Assembly (NCBI GenBank): GCA_900318345.1
Contig: ONKD01000044.1
Span: forward strand, 1 to 40,774
Length of the DNA stretch: 40,774 nucleotides
Origin: an uncultured Prevotellaceae bacterium
GTDB lineage: Bacteria > Bacteroidota > Bacteroidia > Bacteroidales > Muribaculaceae
Reading direction: 5' to 3'
The notes under the pieces were generated by a model. It made no database searches. It was given only the letters and a program-made list of their open reading frames with translations, and was not told the origin of the DNA. Shown here piece after piece: positions 1 to 7,886 of the stretch. The translations under genes and the position numbers were made by a program. Position 1 is the first letter of the stretch, and each line of letters starts with the position of its first letter.

Positions 1-251
1 AGGTTGCTTCGCGTCACGCTTTTCCCCATGCCGAGGTGGTAAAGCTTGCCTTGATGAGCCTCAAGGGCAACGACCAAATCACGTAATCCCTCGCGGTTAC
101 ACAACTGACCGAACATCATCGAAAGTAGCTGATTCCAACAACTGAAGCTCTTTATGTATCTGTCTCCGTTGTACTTAGCTACGATACGATTGAACTTACT
201 GCGGTCAAGAAAATCGGATAAAACGCTAAAAACGTATTTGTCATTATTCAT
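1..251 (-). CDS. IS4-family transposase, N-terminal part (cut by window edge)
   Basis: The minus strand reads an open frame from ATG at 251 to the window edge, 83 codons beginning MNNDKYVFSVLSDFLDRS. It continues through SCWNQLLSMMFGQLCNREGL and LEAHQGKLYHLGMGKSVTRS. This matches, from memory, the DUF4372 N-terminal domain that precedes the DDE domain in Bacteroidales IS4-type transposases. The catalytic DDE residues lie outside the window, so activity cannot be judged. A consensus promoter sits just upstream (271-300), inside the presumed element. I could not define the terminal inverted repeat between 252 and 415. Confidence 0.8.
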   Translation of the reverse strand, partial: MNNDKYVFSVLSDFLDRSKFNRIVAKYNGDRYIKSFSCWNQLLSMMFGQLCNREGLRDLVVALEAHQGKLYHLGMGKSVTRSN

Positions 252-270
252 AACTGTCTGATTATGACCG

Positions 271-300
271 CAAAGATAATTTCAAATCCGTTCGCGCCAA
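271..300 (-). promoter_or_regulatory. Promoter of the IS4-type transposase
   Basis: On the minus strand TTG (298-300) is followed after 19 bases by TATCTTTG (271-278), a full match to the Bacteroidota -33/-7 consensus. It lies 20 bases upstream of the transposase ATG. Confidence 0.65.
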
Positions 301-415
301 AAACCGACTTAACTAACTGAATTTCAATAATTTCAAAGAACTTTTATGATTTTTTAGTGGACACTAATGATATGGAGTAATCATTTAATTAATCAGTTTA
401 ATACCATTATTTACT

Positions 416-2191
416 ATGAAGAAAAAGTATTTTATTCTGTCTGTATTGTTCTGCTGTGCTATTGTGGCTGCCGCTGTTCCAGCTAAGCCCGGCTGGCACA
501 CAATCACCCAGAGTGATGGCACTACCCTCAAGGTTCAGGCTGTGGGTAACGCCTTCAACAATGCTGTCTTGACCGCCGACGGCTTGACTGTTGCCCGCGG
601 TAGTGACGGGGATTATTACTACACCTCGTCGCTGACGGGATTGACTGCCGTTCGCGCCCATGAAGCCAACAAGCGCACGGCTGCCGAGAATGCATTTGTT
701 AAGGCACAGCTTGGCTCCTTGAAGATGCAGTTCCAGCCCTATAGGCTGCCAGCCACTAATGGCAGGCTCAATGCCGTGGGCAGCAATGCCGCTGCCGATG
801 TGCCGGCCCAGGGCGAGCGCCGCATTCCCATCATCCTGGTGGAGTTCCAGGATAAAAAGTTCAATAACACACGCGAGGCGATTATCGAGTCGATGCTCAC
901 GGGTGGGGAGAGCGTTGGCCAGTATTTCCACGACCAGTCCAATGGTTTGTACCACCCGGTGTTTGATGTGTATGGCATTTATTGCCTCTCCCAGGACCGC
1001 GAGTATTACGGTGGTCACAATGGCACCACCAAGGATAAAGGCATCGGTTGGATGGTGACCGAGGCCTGTGAACTCGCTGCTGCCGACGGCGTCTCATTCC
1101 AGCCCTATGACACCAACAATGACTACTATTGTGATGTGGTCATCGTCATCTTTGCCGGGGTGGGTGAGGCTCAAGCCAAGGTTTACCACCCCGAGGCCAT
1201 CTGGCCCTGTAACTGGACCCTGGATGCCGCCAAGTATTATTCCCGTGGCGGCAATGGTGCCTTCAGTCCCAGTGAAGGTGACCCCTACGTCAATCATTTT
1301 GCGGTCTTCAACGAGTTATATGGCAGTAATGATAACGGCAGGACAATCGATGGCATCGGCACATTCGTCCATGAGTTTGGGCACTGCTTGGGTTTGCCCG
1401 ATATGTATGATACGGGCAATAACGACAACTATGGCATGGGCAACTGGGACATCATGTGCCTGGGCTGCTATTGCAACGACGGCTACACGCCTGTGGGTTA
1501 TTCGGCCTACGAGAAGGTGTTTATGGGATGGGTCGATTACATCAAGCCGGAGCCTAACACCTATTATACCCTGCCCGTGTGGAACCAGAAGAGCAAGGAC
1601 ACCGACAAGGCCGTGTGCATCACGAGCGACTTGAACAAGAACGAGTATTTCATCTTTGAGAACCGCGCTCGCACGGGGTGGGACCGCTATCTGCCCGGAG
1701 TGGGCATCCTGGTGACCCACATTACTTATAGTGCCAGCTACTGGACCAACAACAAGCCCAACAACGACAAAATCCAGCTGGTGACCATCATGCCCGCCGA
1801 CAACAAGTTGAGTCAATATAGCGAGAGTGCCGACACATGGCCCAATGGCAACAAGCATAGCCTGACCGATGAGACCGTGCCAGCCACCGTGCTCAATATG
1901 ACTCCCTATGGTGATATTACCGGCCATGCCGGCTATCTGGGCAAACCCGTGACCGAGATGGTCATCAACCGTGATGGCACAGCCAGTTTCTGGTACATGA
2001 AGGAAACCCACAACTTTAAATTGGGAGACGTGGATCACAGCGGTGACATTTCTATCAAGGATGTGACAGGTCTGATTAGCTACTTGTTGGACAATCGCTA
2101 TCTGAACTGTTGCCACATTTGTGCCGACGTGAATGGCGATGGCAGCATCACGATCGTTGACGTGACATCACTGATCAACCTGCTCTTGTAA
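416..2191 (+). CDS. Secreted M6-family metalloprotease with C-terminal dockerin
   Basis: The 591-residue protein starts with a clear signal peptide (MKKKYFILSVLFCCAIVAAA). The zinc-protease signature FVHEFGHCLGLPDMYD places HExxH at residues 319-323, with a downstream G and D as in immune-inhibitor-A-type (M6) peptidases. The last 60 or so residues form two dockerin type I half-repeats, one around GDVDHSGDISIKDVTGLISYLL and one around ADVNGDGSITIVDVTSLINL, with Asp/Asn calcium-binding positions. It should be exported and cleave proteins outside the cell; the dockerin may anchor it to a partner that is not in this window. It stands alone, ahead of a strong hairpin at 2265-2298. No good TAnnTTTG element was found upstream, and the IS4 element lies close by. 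Confidence 0.88.
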   Translation: MKKKYFILSVLFCCAIVAAAVPAKPGWHTITQSDGTTLKVQAVGNAFNNAVLTADGLTVARGSDGDYYYTSSLTGLTAVRAHEANKRTAAENAFVKAQLGSLKMQFQPYRLPATNGRLNAVGSNAAADVPAQGERRIPIILVEFQDKKFNNTREAIIESMLTGGESVGQYFHDQSNGLYHPVFDVYGIYCLSQDREYYGGHNGTTKDKGIGWMVTEACELAAADGVSFQPYDTNNDYYCDVVIVIFAGVGEAQAKVYHPEAIWPCNWTLDAAKYYSRGGNGAFSPSEGDPYVNHFAVFNELYGSNDNGRTIDGIGTFVHEFGHCLGLPDMYDTGNNDNYGMGNWDIMCLGCYCNDGYTPVGYSAYEKVFMGWVDYIKPEPNTYYTLPVWNQKSKDTDKAVCITSDLNKNEYFIFENRARTGWDRYLPGVGILVTHITYSASYWTNNKPNNDKIQLVTIMPADNKLSQYSESADTWPNGNKHSLTDETVPATVLNMTPYGDITGHAGYLGKPVTEMVINRDGTASFWYMKETHNFKLGDVDHSGDISIKDVTGLISYLLDNRYLNCCHICADVNGDGSITIVDVTSLINLLL

Positions 2192-2264
2192 TGATGGTTT
2201 TCTCTACTCTCCTTTAATGATGTGCTCTTAAGCTATTATTATGCTATCATTTGCTATAGATGGT

Positions 2265-2298
2265 AAGAAGGACAATGCCCACGGGCATTGTCCTTCTT
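2265..2298. terminator. Bidirectional hairpin terminator between M6 protease and glnA
   Basis: A perfect 16-bp inverted repeat (arms 2265-2280 and 2283-2298, AAGAAGGACAATGCCC and its complement) lies between two convergent genes. A/T-rich arms on both sides suit termination from either direction. Confidence 0.75.
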
Positions 2299-2326
2299 TA
2301 TTTGTGATTATTTGCTTAACGGTGGC

Positions 2327-3779
2327 TTAGCCGCACTGGAAGTACTCGTTGACGAGTTGTGAGGTGCGCTTGGGATCGTGCTCGATGTCGTGGCGCAGGG
2401 TGCGGTCGTTGAACGAGCGCAGCTGTGCAATGATGCCATCAATCATGTGGGCGCTGAAGACACCCTTCTTCTCAAATGCTCCACGCAGCTTCTCCAGGCA
2501 GTCGGCACTGGCGACGCAGCTGTCGGGCAGACAGTCGAGCTCGTTGAGGCGGGCAGCGTTGGCTGCGTCGTGGATGTTGACGTCGACATAGGTCTTGGCG
2601 GCCAGTTCGAGGGCATTCTCCATCTCGAAGCCGTGACGGCATGCTACACACAGGCCAGCGAGCAGCTGGTAGATGTCGGCTGAGCCATCAGGCGAGCGCA
2701 TCTCAACGGTCTGCTTCTGGGTGGTGTCAAAGTTGCTGGCGGGCTCCAGCGGGTTGGCTATGCGGCACATGTCTGCTCCGGCAGTCCAGCCCAGCGGCAC
2801 GCGCACGAGGACTGAGCGGTTGCGGTCGCCCCAGCACACGTTGGTGGGAGCCTCCTGGTGAGGCACCAGACGGAAGTAGGACATCGGGTTCTTGTTGCCG
2901 AAGGCGGTGATAGCGGGAGCCAGATCCATCATACCGGCGATGGCCTTGCGGGCCTCGTCGCTCAGGACGCCCTTGTCGTTGAGCCTTACCGGTGGTGATC
3001 TTGGGGGCAAAGGTGACGTTCAAGTCCTCGCGGAAGGCAAGGTTGCGGATCACCCACTTGGCGACCATCAGCTGGTCGGCGGCATCCAGCACGGGCACGG
3101 GCAGGAACTCAATTTCGTTCTGCTCATATACCACGCCGTCCTGCTCAAAGTTACCCACCTCGCTGTGGCCGTACTTGATTTGGCCACCAGCCTTGGCGAT
3201 GTAGTCCATGCAGCGCTGGCGGAAACCATTGGTCTTGGCATAGGGCATCGATTCGTGATAGCCGTGCTGGTCACGAGCGGGATAATAAGCGACCGAGGGA
3301 CGGATAACGTAGTATTCCAGCTCGCCCATGGCCTCATATTCCATGCCAGTCACCTCGCGGAAGGCCTGAGCGGCCTTGCGCAGCGTCTGCTCGGGAGAGC
3401 TCTCCAGCGGATTGCCGTCCTTGTCAAAGAACGAGCACAGCAGGCACAGCGTGGGAAGATCGGCAAACGGGTCAAGGAACGCGGTGCTGAAGCGCGGCAG
3501 CACATACAGGTCACTCGAGCTGGCCTCGATGAAACTGAACAGGCTGGAACCGTCAACACGCTCACCACACGAGAGGATGGTGCGCAGGTATTCCTTGCTG
3601 CTGATGACAAAATTCAGGGTTTTTAACTTGCCGTCACCGCCAGGGTACATGAAATTGACCATGCGGATGTTGTTCTCCTCAATGAAGCGGATGATGTCGG
3701 CCTTGGTGAACTCGCGCGGTTCTTTCTGCAGGTAGGCTACTACCTGATTGGCGTTAAGTGCCAGGATTTCGTTTTCCAA
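2327..3779 (-). pseudogene. glnA: Glutamine synthetase (type I), broken by internal deletion and frameshift
   Basis: Two frames together give one glutamine synthetase. The N-terminal part (from a TTG at 3779, with an in-frame TAA just upstream) runs from MENEILALNANQVVAYLQK to LNVTFAPKITTGKA. The C-terminal part resumes in another frame at LNDKGVLSDEARKAIAG and continues through FRLVPHQEAPTNVCWGDRNR to the stop at 2327. Compared with the family, about 19 residues are missing at the junction (about 2978-2987), including the GSGLHxH motif whose histidine takes part in catalysis, and the frame changes. The GCT at the junction fits a deletion at a short repeat. If real, the product is inactive; an assembly error is the alternative. 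It would otherwise make glutamine from glutamate, ammonia and ATP. Duplicated promoters lie upstream. Confidence 0.85.
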
Positions 3780-3895
3780 TTTGTTTTAAGATGTTAGCGG
3801 AGACGAATTGACTTATTTAACAATCGTTCAATGATTTACAGGCTAAATCGGTCAATGGGTCTCACAGGTTAATGAATGGTTTTAGTTCTTTGGTA

Positions 3896-3926
3896 CAAAG
3901 GTAGTGCAAGTCGAGCACAATGGCAA
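3896..3926 (-). promoter_or_regulatory. Proximal glnA promoter (copy 1 of a 31-bp repeat)
   Basis: On the minus strand TTG (3924-3926), 20 bases, then TACCTTTG (3896-3903). The whole 31-bp block recurs at 3980-4010 with one base changed. Confidence 0.65.
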
Positions 3927-3947
3927 GAAAAATCACTTTTTTCTTGC
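3923..3947. other. Hairpin between the two glnA promoter copies
   Basis: GCAAGAAAAA (3923-3932) pairs with TTTTTCTTGC (3938-3947) around a 5-base loop. It overlaps the -33 region of the proximal promoter and lies in the leader of any transcript from the distal one. It could be an operator or an attenuating structure; which cannot be told from sequence alone. Confidence 0.4.
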
Positions 3948-3979
3948 ATTGTCGAGACGCAGCCTACCTTCGCCGCGGG

Positions 3980-4010
3980 CAAAGGTAGTGCAAGTCGAGC
4001 ACGATGGCAA
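3980..4010 (-). promoter_or_regulatory. Distal glnA promoter (copy 2 of a 31-bp repeat)
   Basis: On the minus strand TTG (4008-4010), 20 bases, then TACCTTTG (3980-3987). It is the same block as at 3896-3926 with a single A/G difference, so glnA appears to have tandem duplicated promoters. Confidence 0.55.
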
Positions 4011-4085
4011 ATATAAAATAACATATTTCGGCTACTTAATTTCAGAAAAACACAATTTTCTATAGGTCAGTTGCAAAGAATCATG

Positions 4086-4093
4086 TAAATTTG
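4086..4093 (+). promoter_or_regulatory. -7 element for the dockerin protein at 4119
   Basis: TAAATTTG matches TAnnTTTG and lies 25 bases before the ATG at 4119. No TTG is seen at the expected -33 spacing. Confidence 0.4.
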
Positions 4094-4118
4094 CTCATCT
4101 TATTCTAACTACCTCGAT

Positions 4119-4826
4119 ATGATGAGAAAAATGATTACAATGCTTGCCGCAATCCTGGCAACGACAGTGTTGTCGGCGCAGCAATTACCTCAGTTCTCCA
4201 GTTCCAGTTTTGACGATTGGACCTATAATGGCGTCACGCTCAGCACGACTAACATTGTCAATGGCAAAATTACCTTGTATATCACAAGGCAAGGTAAGGT
4301 CCTGAATTTGATCTCTCCTGTTTTCCAGTGCCAGGGCATGGACAGCATTGCCGCCGAGGTGATCTGGTACACCCAGAACTTCTATGACAGCGACTTCGTG
4401 CTCTCAAAGACCGCCTTGACCATGGCCATTGATGATGTGGAGGGCACTCCCATCGATTCGGTGACCTGTGTGCCCACTAAGACTGGCGTGAGCAATCAGA
4501 CCCTTAGGCTGACGCTCGCTGTGCCGCATGGACTCTTGAACGGGCAGTTGCGATTTGTGTCGTGGCAGGCCGATGTGACCAGTTGTGGCGCTGTCAAGTC
4601 GGTGGTACTCACGTCAGTGAGCGCATCGCCACAGCCTGGTGTGATACCAGGGGATGTAGACAATAACGGCACCGTAAGCATCACCGATGTGACTGAATTG
4701 ATTGATTACCTGTTGTCGGGAGACAGCGCGGCAATCAATGCCGCGGCAGCCGACGTTGACCGTGACGGCAACATCAATATTGCTGACGTCACCTCACTCA
4801 TCGACAAACTGCTGTCAGGAGGGTAA
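4119..4826 (+). CDS. Secreted dockerin-tailed protein of unknown function
   Basis: The 235-residue protein has a short signal peptide (MMRKMITMLAAILATTVLSA) followed by about 150 residues of Ser/Thr-rich beta-strand-like sequence that I do not recognise. A paired dockerin follows (about 178-235): GDVDNNGTVSITDVTELIDY, a short linker, then ADVDRDGNINIADVTSLIDK. A small beta-sandwich plus dockerin resembles carbohydrate-binding or accessory proteins, but that is inference from architecture only. A second Met at residue 2 is an equally good start. It stands alone, converging on the sugar operon that ends at 4833. Confidence 0.8.
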   Translation: MMRKMITMLAAILATTVLSAQQLPQFSSSSFDDWTYNGVTLSTTNIVNGKITLYITRQGKVLNLISPVFQCQGMDSIAAEVIWYTQNFYDSDFVLSKTALTMAIDDVEGTPIDSVTCVPTKTGVSNQTLRLTLAVPHGLLNGQLRFVSWQADVTSCGAVKSVVLTSVSASPQPGVIPGDVDNNGTVSITDVTELIDYLLSGDSAAINAAAADVDRDGNINIADVTSLIDKLLSGG

Positions 4827-4832
4827 AGCGCT

Positions 4833-6155
4833 CTATTGGCGGGAATGTTTCAAGCCATAGAGCGTCACCACCACGAAGCAAACAGCGGGTACCACAAACG
4901 AGACATTGACGGCAGGCAACAACTGAATATCGCTATCAATAATCATCGCCTGGAGCGCGGGCAGCAGGCTACCGCCCAAGATGGCCATAATCAGTCCCGC
5001 CGAGCCCACCTCGGTGTCTTGACGCACACCGCTCAGGGCAATGCCATAGATGGTGGGGAACATCAGGCTCATGCAGGCCGACACGGCCACCAGGCAGCAC
5101 ATGCCCGCGCGACCACCCACAAAGATGACACCGCACAGCAACAGCAGCGCCAATGTGGCAAAGAATGTCATCAACCGTCCAGGCTTGATGTATTTCATCA
5201 GATAGATGTTGACAAATCGCATGATGCAGAAGAGCACCATCGCCACGATGTTGTAGCGTTGAGACAGAACCTCGGCGGCCTGCTCGCTCATCCCCTCGGC
5301 CATAAAGACACGAGTCCCGTACTGGATGATGAAGGTCCAGCAGGTAATCTGAGCGCCGACATAGAAGAACTGCGCCACCACGCCCCAGCGATAAGGTTTG
5401 TTGGCCGCCAATCGCTTGACCGTGGGCCAGAGCGGCTCATGGCGCTCACGCGCCGACTGGCGCACGGCAGGGATGGGCATAAACAGCATGGCCACCAACA
5501 GCAACACGAGCACAACCCCTAGCAGGGCATAAGGTTGGATGAGCACACCCAAGTCGCTCTGCTTCAACGCCTCGAACTGCCCATCATCGAGCACAGCACG
5601 CTGGGCGGTGTCGAGCGGCGAGAGCCGTGCCTGGATGAAATTCATGGCCACAAACATGCCCGCCAGCGAACCGATGGGATTGAACGATTGGGCCAGATTC
5701 AGGCGACGCGTGGCGGTCTCGGCATCACCCATGAGCAGGATGTAAGGGTTGGCTGTCGTCTCAAGGAACGACAGGCCGCAGGTGAGGATGAAATAGGCGA
5801 TAAGGAACGGGGCGAAACTGCCTATCGACCGAGCAGGAATGAACAGCAGCACACCCAACGCATACAGCGCCAGCCCCATCACGATGCCGCTCTTGAACGA
5901 GTGGCGGCGAATGAACATCGCCGCTGGCAGCGCCATACAGAAGTAGCCACCGTAGAAGGCCACCTGCACCAGCGTGCCGTCGGTCACGCTCATGCGGAAT
6001 ATCTTGGAAAAGGCCTTCACCATCGGGTTGGTGATGTCATTGGCAAAGCCCCACAGGGCAAAGCAGCAGGTCACCACGATAAAGGGCAGCACATAGCTCA
6101 CGCCCTCACGTGTAACCAGCAGCCTGGATTTATTGTGATTGTCTGTCTCTCTCAT
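4833..6155 (-). CDS. fucP: Fucose-type MFS sugar:H+ symporter
   Basis: The 440-residue hydrophobic protein has the usual 12-helix MFS length. It carries family-typical stretches of L-fucose permease: LWGFANDITNPMVKAFSKIF in helix 1, QVAFYGGYFCMALPAAMF in helix 2, and FLETTANPYILLMGD followed by LNLAQSFNPIGS in helices 4-5. It should import L-fucose or a related sugar with protons across the inner membrane. It is the last gene of a three-gene operon, 27 bases after the mutarotase. FucP-like transporters also take other hexoses, so the substrate is inferred from the mutarotase and from the FucI-like gene at 17.9 kb. No canonical fucI, fucK or fucA is present in the window. Confidence 0.88.
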   Translation of the reverse strand: MRETDNHNKSRLLVTREGVSYVLPFIVVTCCFALWGFANDITNPMVKAFSKIFRMSVTDGTLVQVAFYGGYFCMALPAAMFIRRHSFKSGIVMGLALYALGVLLFIPARSIGSFAPFLIAYFILTCGLSFLETTANPYILLMGDAETATRRLNLAQSFNPIGSLAGMFVAMNFIQARLSPLDTAQRAVLDDGQFEALKQSDLGVLIQPYALLGVVLVLLLVAMLFMPIPAVRQSARERHEPLWPTVKRLAANKPYRWGVVAQFFYVGAQITCWTFIIQYGTRVFMAEGMSEQAAEVLSQRYNIVAMVLFCIMRFVNIYLMKYIKPGRLMTFFATLALLLLCGVIFVGGRAGMCCLVAVSACMSLMFPTIYGIALSGVRQDTEVGSAGLIMAILGGSLLPALQAMIIDSDIQLLPAVNVSFVVPAVCFVVVTLYGLKHSRQ

Positions 6156-6182
6156 TCCTCATTAATCTTTAAACTCTAAACC

Positions 6183-6536
6183 CTAAACTTCAAGCTTCAG
6201 GCCCTCTTGAAGCTTGAATATCCTCTCCATCAGTTGCCACTTGGCGGTGGAGGGGGCATTGGGGTCACAGCCCTGGAACTGGGCGACATAGGCTTCCCAC
6301 TCGGCTTGACGCGGCAGCGTCGCCAGGCGGGCATTGTCGACCTCCCAGTCAAAGTCATCGACCGTGTCACAGATCATGAACAGGCGGTTGCCCAGGATGT
6401 ATATCTGCATGTCCAGGATGCCCACACTGCGGATGCCTGCTTGGATCTCGGGCCACACGTGGGCGTGGGCCTCTACATATTTTTCAATCAGCTCGCGGTC
6501 GTCGCGCAGTTCTAAGGTTTGGCAATAGCGTTTCAT
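6183..6536 (-). CDS. L-rhamnose/L-fucose mutarotase family protein (RhaM-like)
   Basis: The 117-residue protein matches the RhaM (DUF718) mutarotase family in length and motifs: an N-terminal strand ending YCQTLEL, the helix motif AHAHVWPEIQAGIRSVGI, the strand MQIYILGNRLFMI, and a DDFDWEVDNARL segment. These enzymes interconvert the alpha and beta anomers of 6-deoxy-hexoses so that the right anomer reaches the isomerase. It lies between the fusion protein (42 bases upstream) and fucP (27 bases downstream), supporting a fucose or rhamnose pathway role. Which sugar it prefers cannot be told from sequence. Confidence 0.85.
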   Translation of the reverse strand: MKRYCQTLELRDDRELIEKYVEAHAHVWPEIQAGIRSVGILDMQIYILGNRLFMICDTVDDFDWEVDNARLATLPRQAEWEAYVAQFQGCDPNAPSTAKWQLMERIFKLQEGLKLEV

Positions 6537-6578
6537 GATTTGATGGATTTAACGGATATTATGGATATTACTGAGGGG

Positions 6579-7754
6579 TTACATGCCGCTGCGGCGGATG
6601 GTGAGCGTGATGGCCCCCTGAGGGAAATGCTCGCGGTCGCGGCACACGAGTGCCAAATAACCGCCTCCACCGGCTCCCGGCATCTTCCACGCCAGCACAC
6701 CGTCCATGGCGCTGTAGCGGTCGATGTAGTCCTGCACGCCTGGCTGAATCATCGCGGGGAACATCGCTACCTGGGCGGCAAACGATGCACGATAGGCCGC
6801 GGCAAAGCCGTCGATGTCCCGCTGCTGGATGGCGTTCCAGCAGTCGTTGGCGGCGGCAGCAAGCGCCTTGACTTTCTCGGTGGTGATGTCCTTGCCCTCG
6901 ACCACACTGCAGCCAGGTCGGCGCGGAAACATGGGAATCATGCACAGGTGATCCTCGAGCCAGCCCAGCAGGTCGGGATCTTGGGTATATTCTATCTTCT
7001 CGGGCCAAAAAGCGCCGTTATAGTAGTGCCTCGCAAGGCCTGGCACACAGATGCCAATGGCATCTTGGGCACCGCTCACGATGCCGTCGCTGCGCTCGGG
7101 ATCATTCTCGAGGCAAAAGACCAGGCGTGCCAGCATCTCGGGGTCCATGTTGGGCAGCTGTATGGGCCACACGCGCTTGATGGTGTTGCGCGTGCTGGTG
7201 GACAGGCCGCATCGCTCCCTGACCTCAAAAGTGGGCTCCAGCGAGATGGTCAACGCCCACCCGGGGGCATAGCATGACACATAGGGCTGGTCAATCCATG
7301 TCCCCGCCAGGTCCAGGCGCGTGGGCAACTGGCTGGGCATCTGTTTCAGGTTGGTGCTGCTGCGGGCGGCAAGGCCGTCGCTCGGAATCCGCTTGAGCAC
7401 AATGTACTCCATGCCGCGCTCGCGGCACAAGGCGCGTTTCTCCTCGCGGTCGCCGTCCTCGTTGACCACCAGGCAGTCGGGCCTCACGAGGTCCAATGTG
7501 GGCAGGAAATCGAGGTAGCCGTCACCCTGGTTGATGTAGGCTTCCTTGACGTAGCGAATGGCACGCACCATGAACAGGCGCTCCTGCTCGCTGTACATCG
7601 TCTTGTGCCCTTTCAGGGCCGCGATGGTCTTGTCACTGCCTATGCCCACATACAGGTCACCAAACTGTGCCGCCTGCTTGAAAAACTCCACATGGCCCGA
7701 GTGCAGCAGGTCATAGCACCCCGACACAAACACTTTCTTTTTCGTTTCAGCCAC
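6579..7754 (-). CDS. Cytidylyltransferase-like / GHMP-kinase-like fusion protein
   Basis: The 391-residue protein has two parts. Residues 5-140 are a nucleotidyltransferase fold: FVSGCYDLLHSGHVEFF with HSGH at 18-21, and a LAARSST segment at 128-134 in place of the usual ISST motif. Residues 144-391 resemble a GHMP sugar kinase: PTRLDLAGTWIDQP at 144-157, SGAQDAIG at 227-234 (compare GxQDxxG in heptose and fuco-kinases) and PGAGGGGYLALV at 359-370. The GHMP phosphate loop (GLGSSxA type) that should lie between 160 and 227 is not seen and this region is short, so kinase activity is doubtful. It heads an operon with a mutarotase and FucP, which suggests activation or sensing of a deoxy-sugar. 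The function is inferred, not known. Confidence 0.7.
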   Translation of the reverse strand: MAETKKKVFVSGCYDLLHSGHVEFFKQAAQFGDLYVGIGSDKTIAALKGHKTMYSEQERLFMVRAIRYVKEAYINQGDGYLDFLPTLDLVRPDCLVVNEDGDREEKRALCRERGMEYIVLKRIPSDGLAARSSTNLKQMPSQLPTRLDLAGTWIDQPYVSCYAPGWALTISLEPTFEVRERCGLSTSTRNTIKRVWPIQLPNMDPEMLARLVFCLENDPERSDGIVSGAQDAIGICVPGLARHYYNGAFWPEKIEYTQDPDLLGWLEDHLCMIPMFPRRPGCSVVEGKDITTEKVKALAAAANDCWNAIQQRDIDGFAAAYRASFAAQVAMFPAMIQPGVQDYIDRYSAMDGVLAWKMPGAGGGGYLALVCRDREHFPQGAITLTIRRSGM

Positions 7755-7783
7755 TTCGTGTTTTCAATTAGTTTCTAGTGCCG

Positions 7784-7791
7784 CAAAGGTA
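7784..7791 (-). promoter_or_regulatory. -7 element of the fucP operon
   Basis: TACCTTTG on the minus strand, 29 bases before the ATG at 7754. No TTG is seen at the expected spacing. Confidence 0.5.
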
Positions 7792-7820
7792 CAACATCCC
7801 GTCCACAGGAGCATCATGAA

Positions 7821-7843
7821 GGGCGGAAAAATACTTTCCGCCC
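7821..7843. terminator. Hairpin after trpB2
   Basis: GGGCGGAAA (7821-7829) pairs perfectly with TTTCCGCCC (7835-7843) around 5 bases, 44 bases after the trpB2 stop. The following bases on the minus strand are only weakly T-rich, so termination is likely but not certain. Confidence 0.5.
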
Positions 7844-7886
7844 CACAAAATCAACTTACTTCATTGTTTAACTAATAATCACGTGC

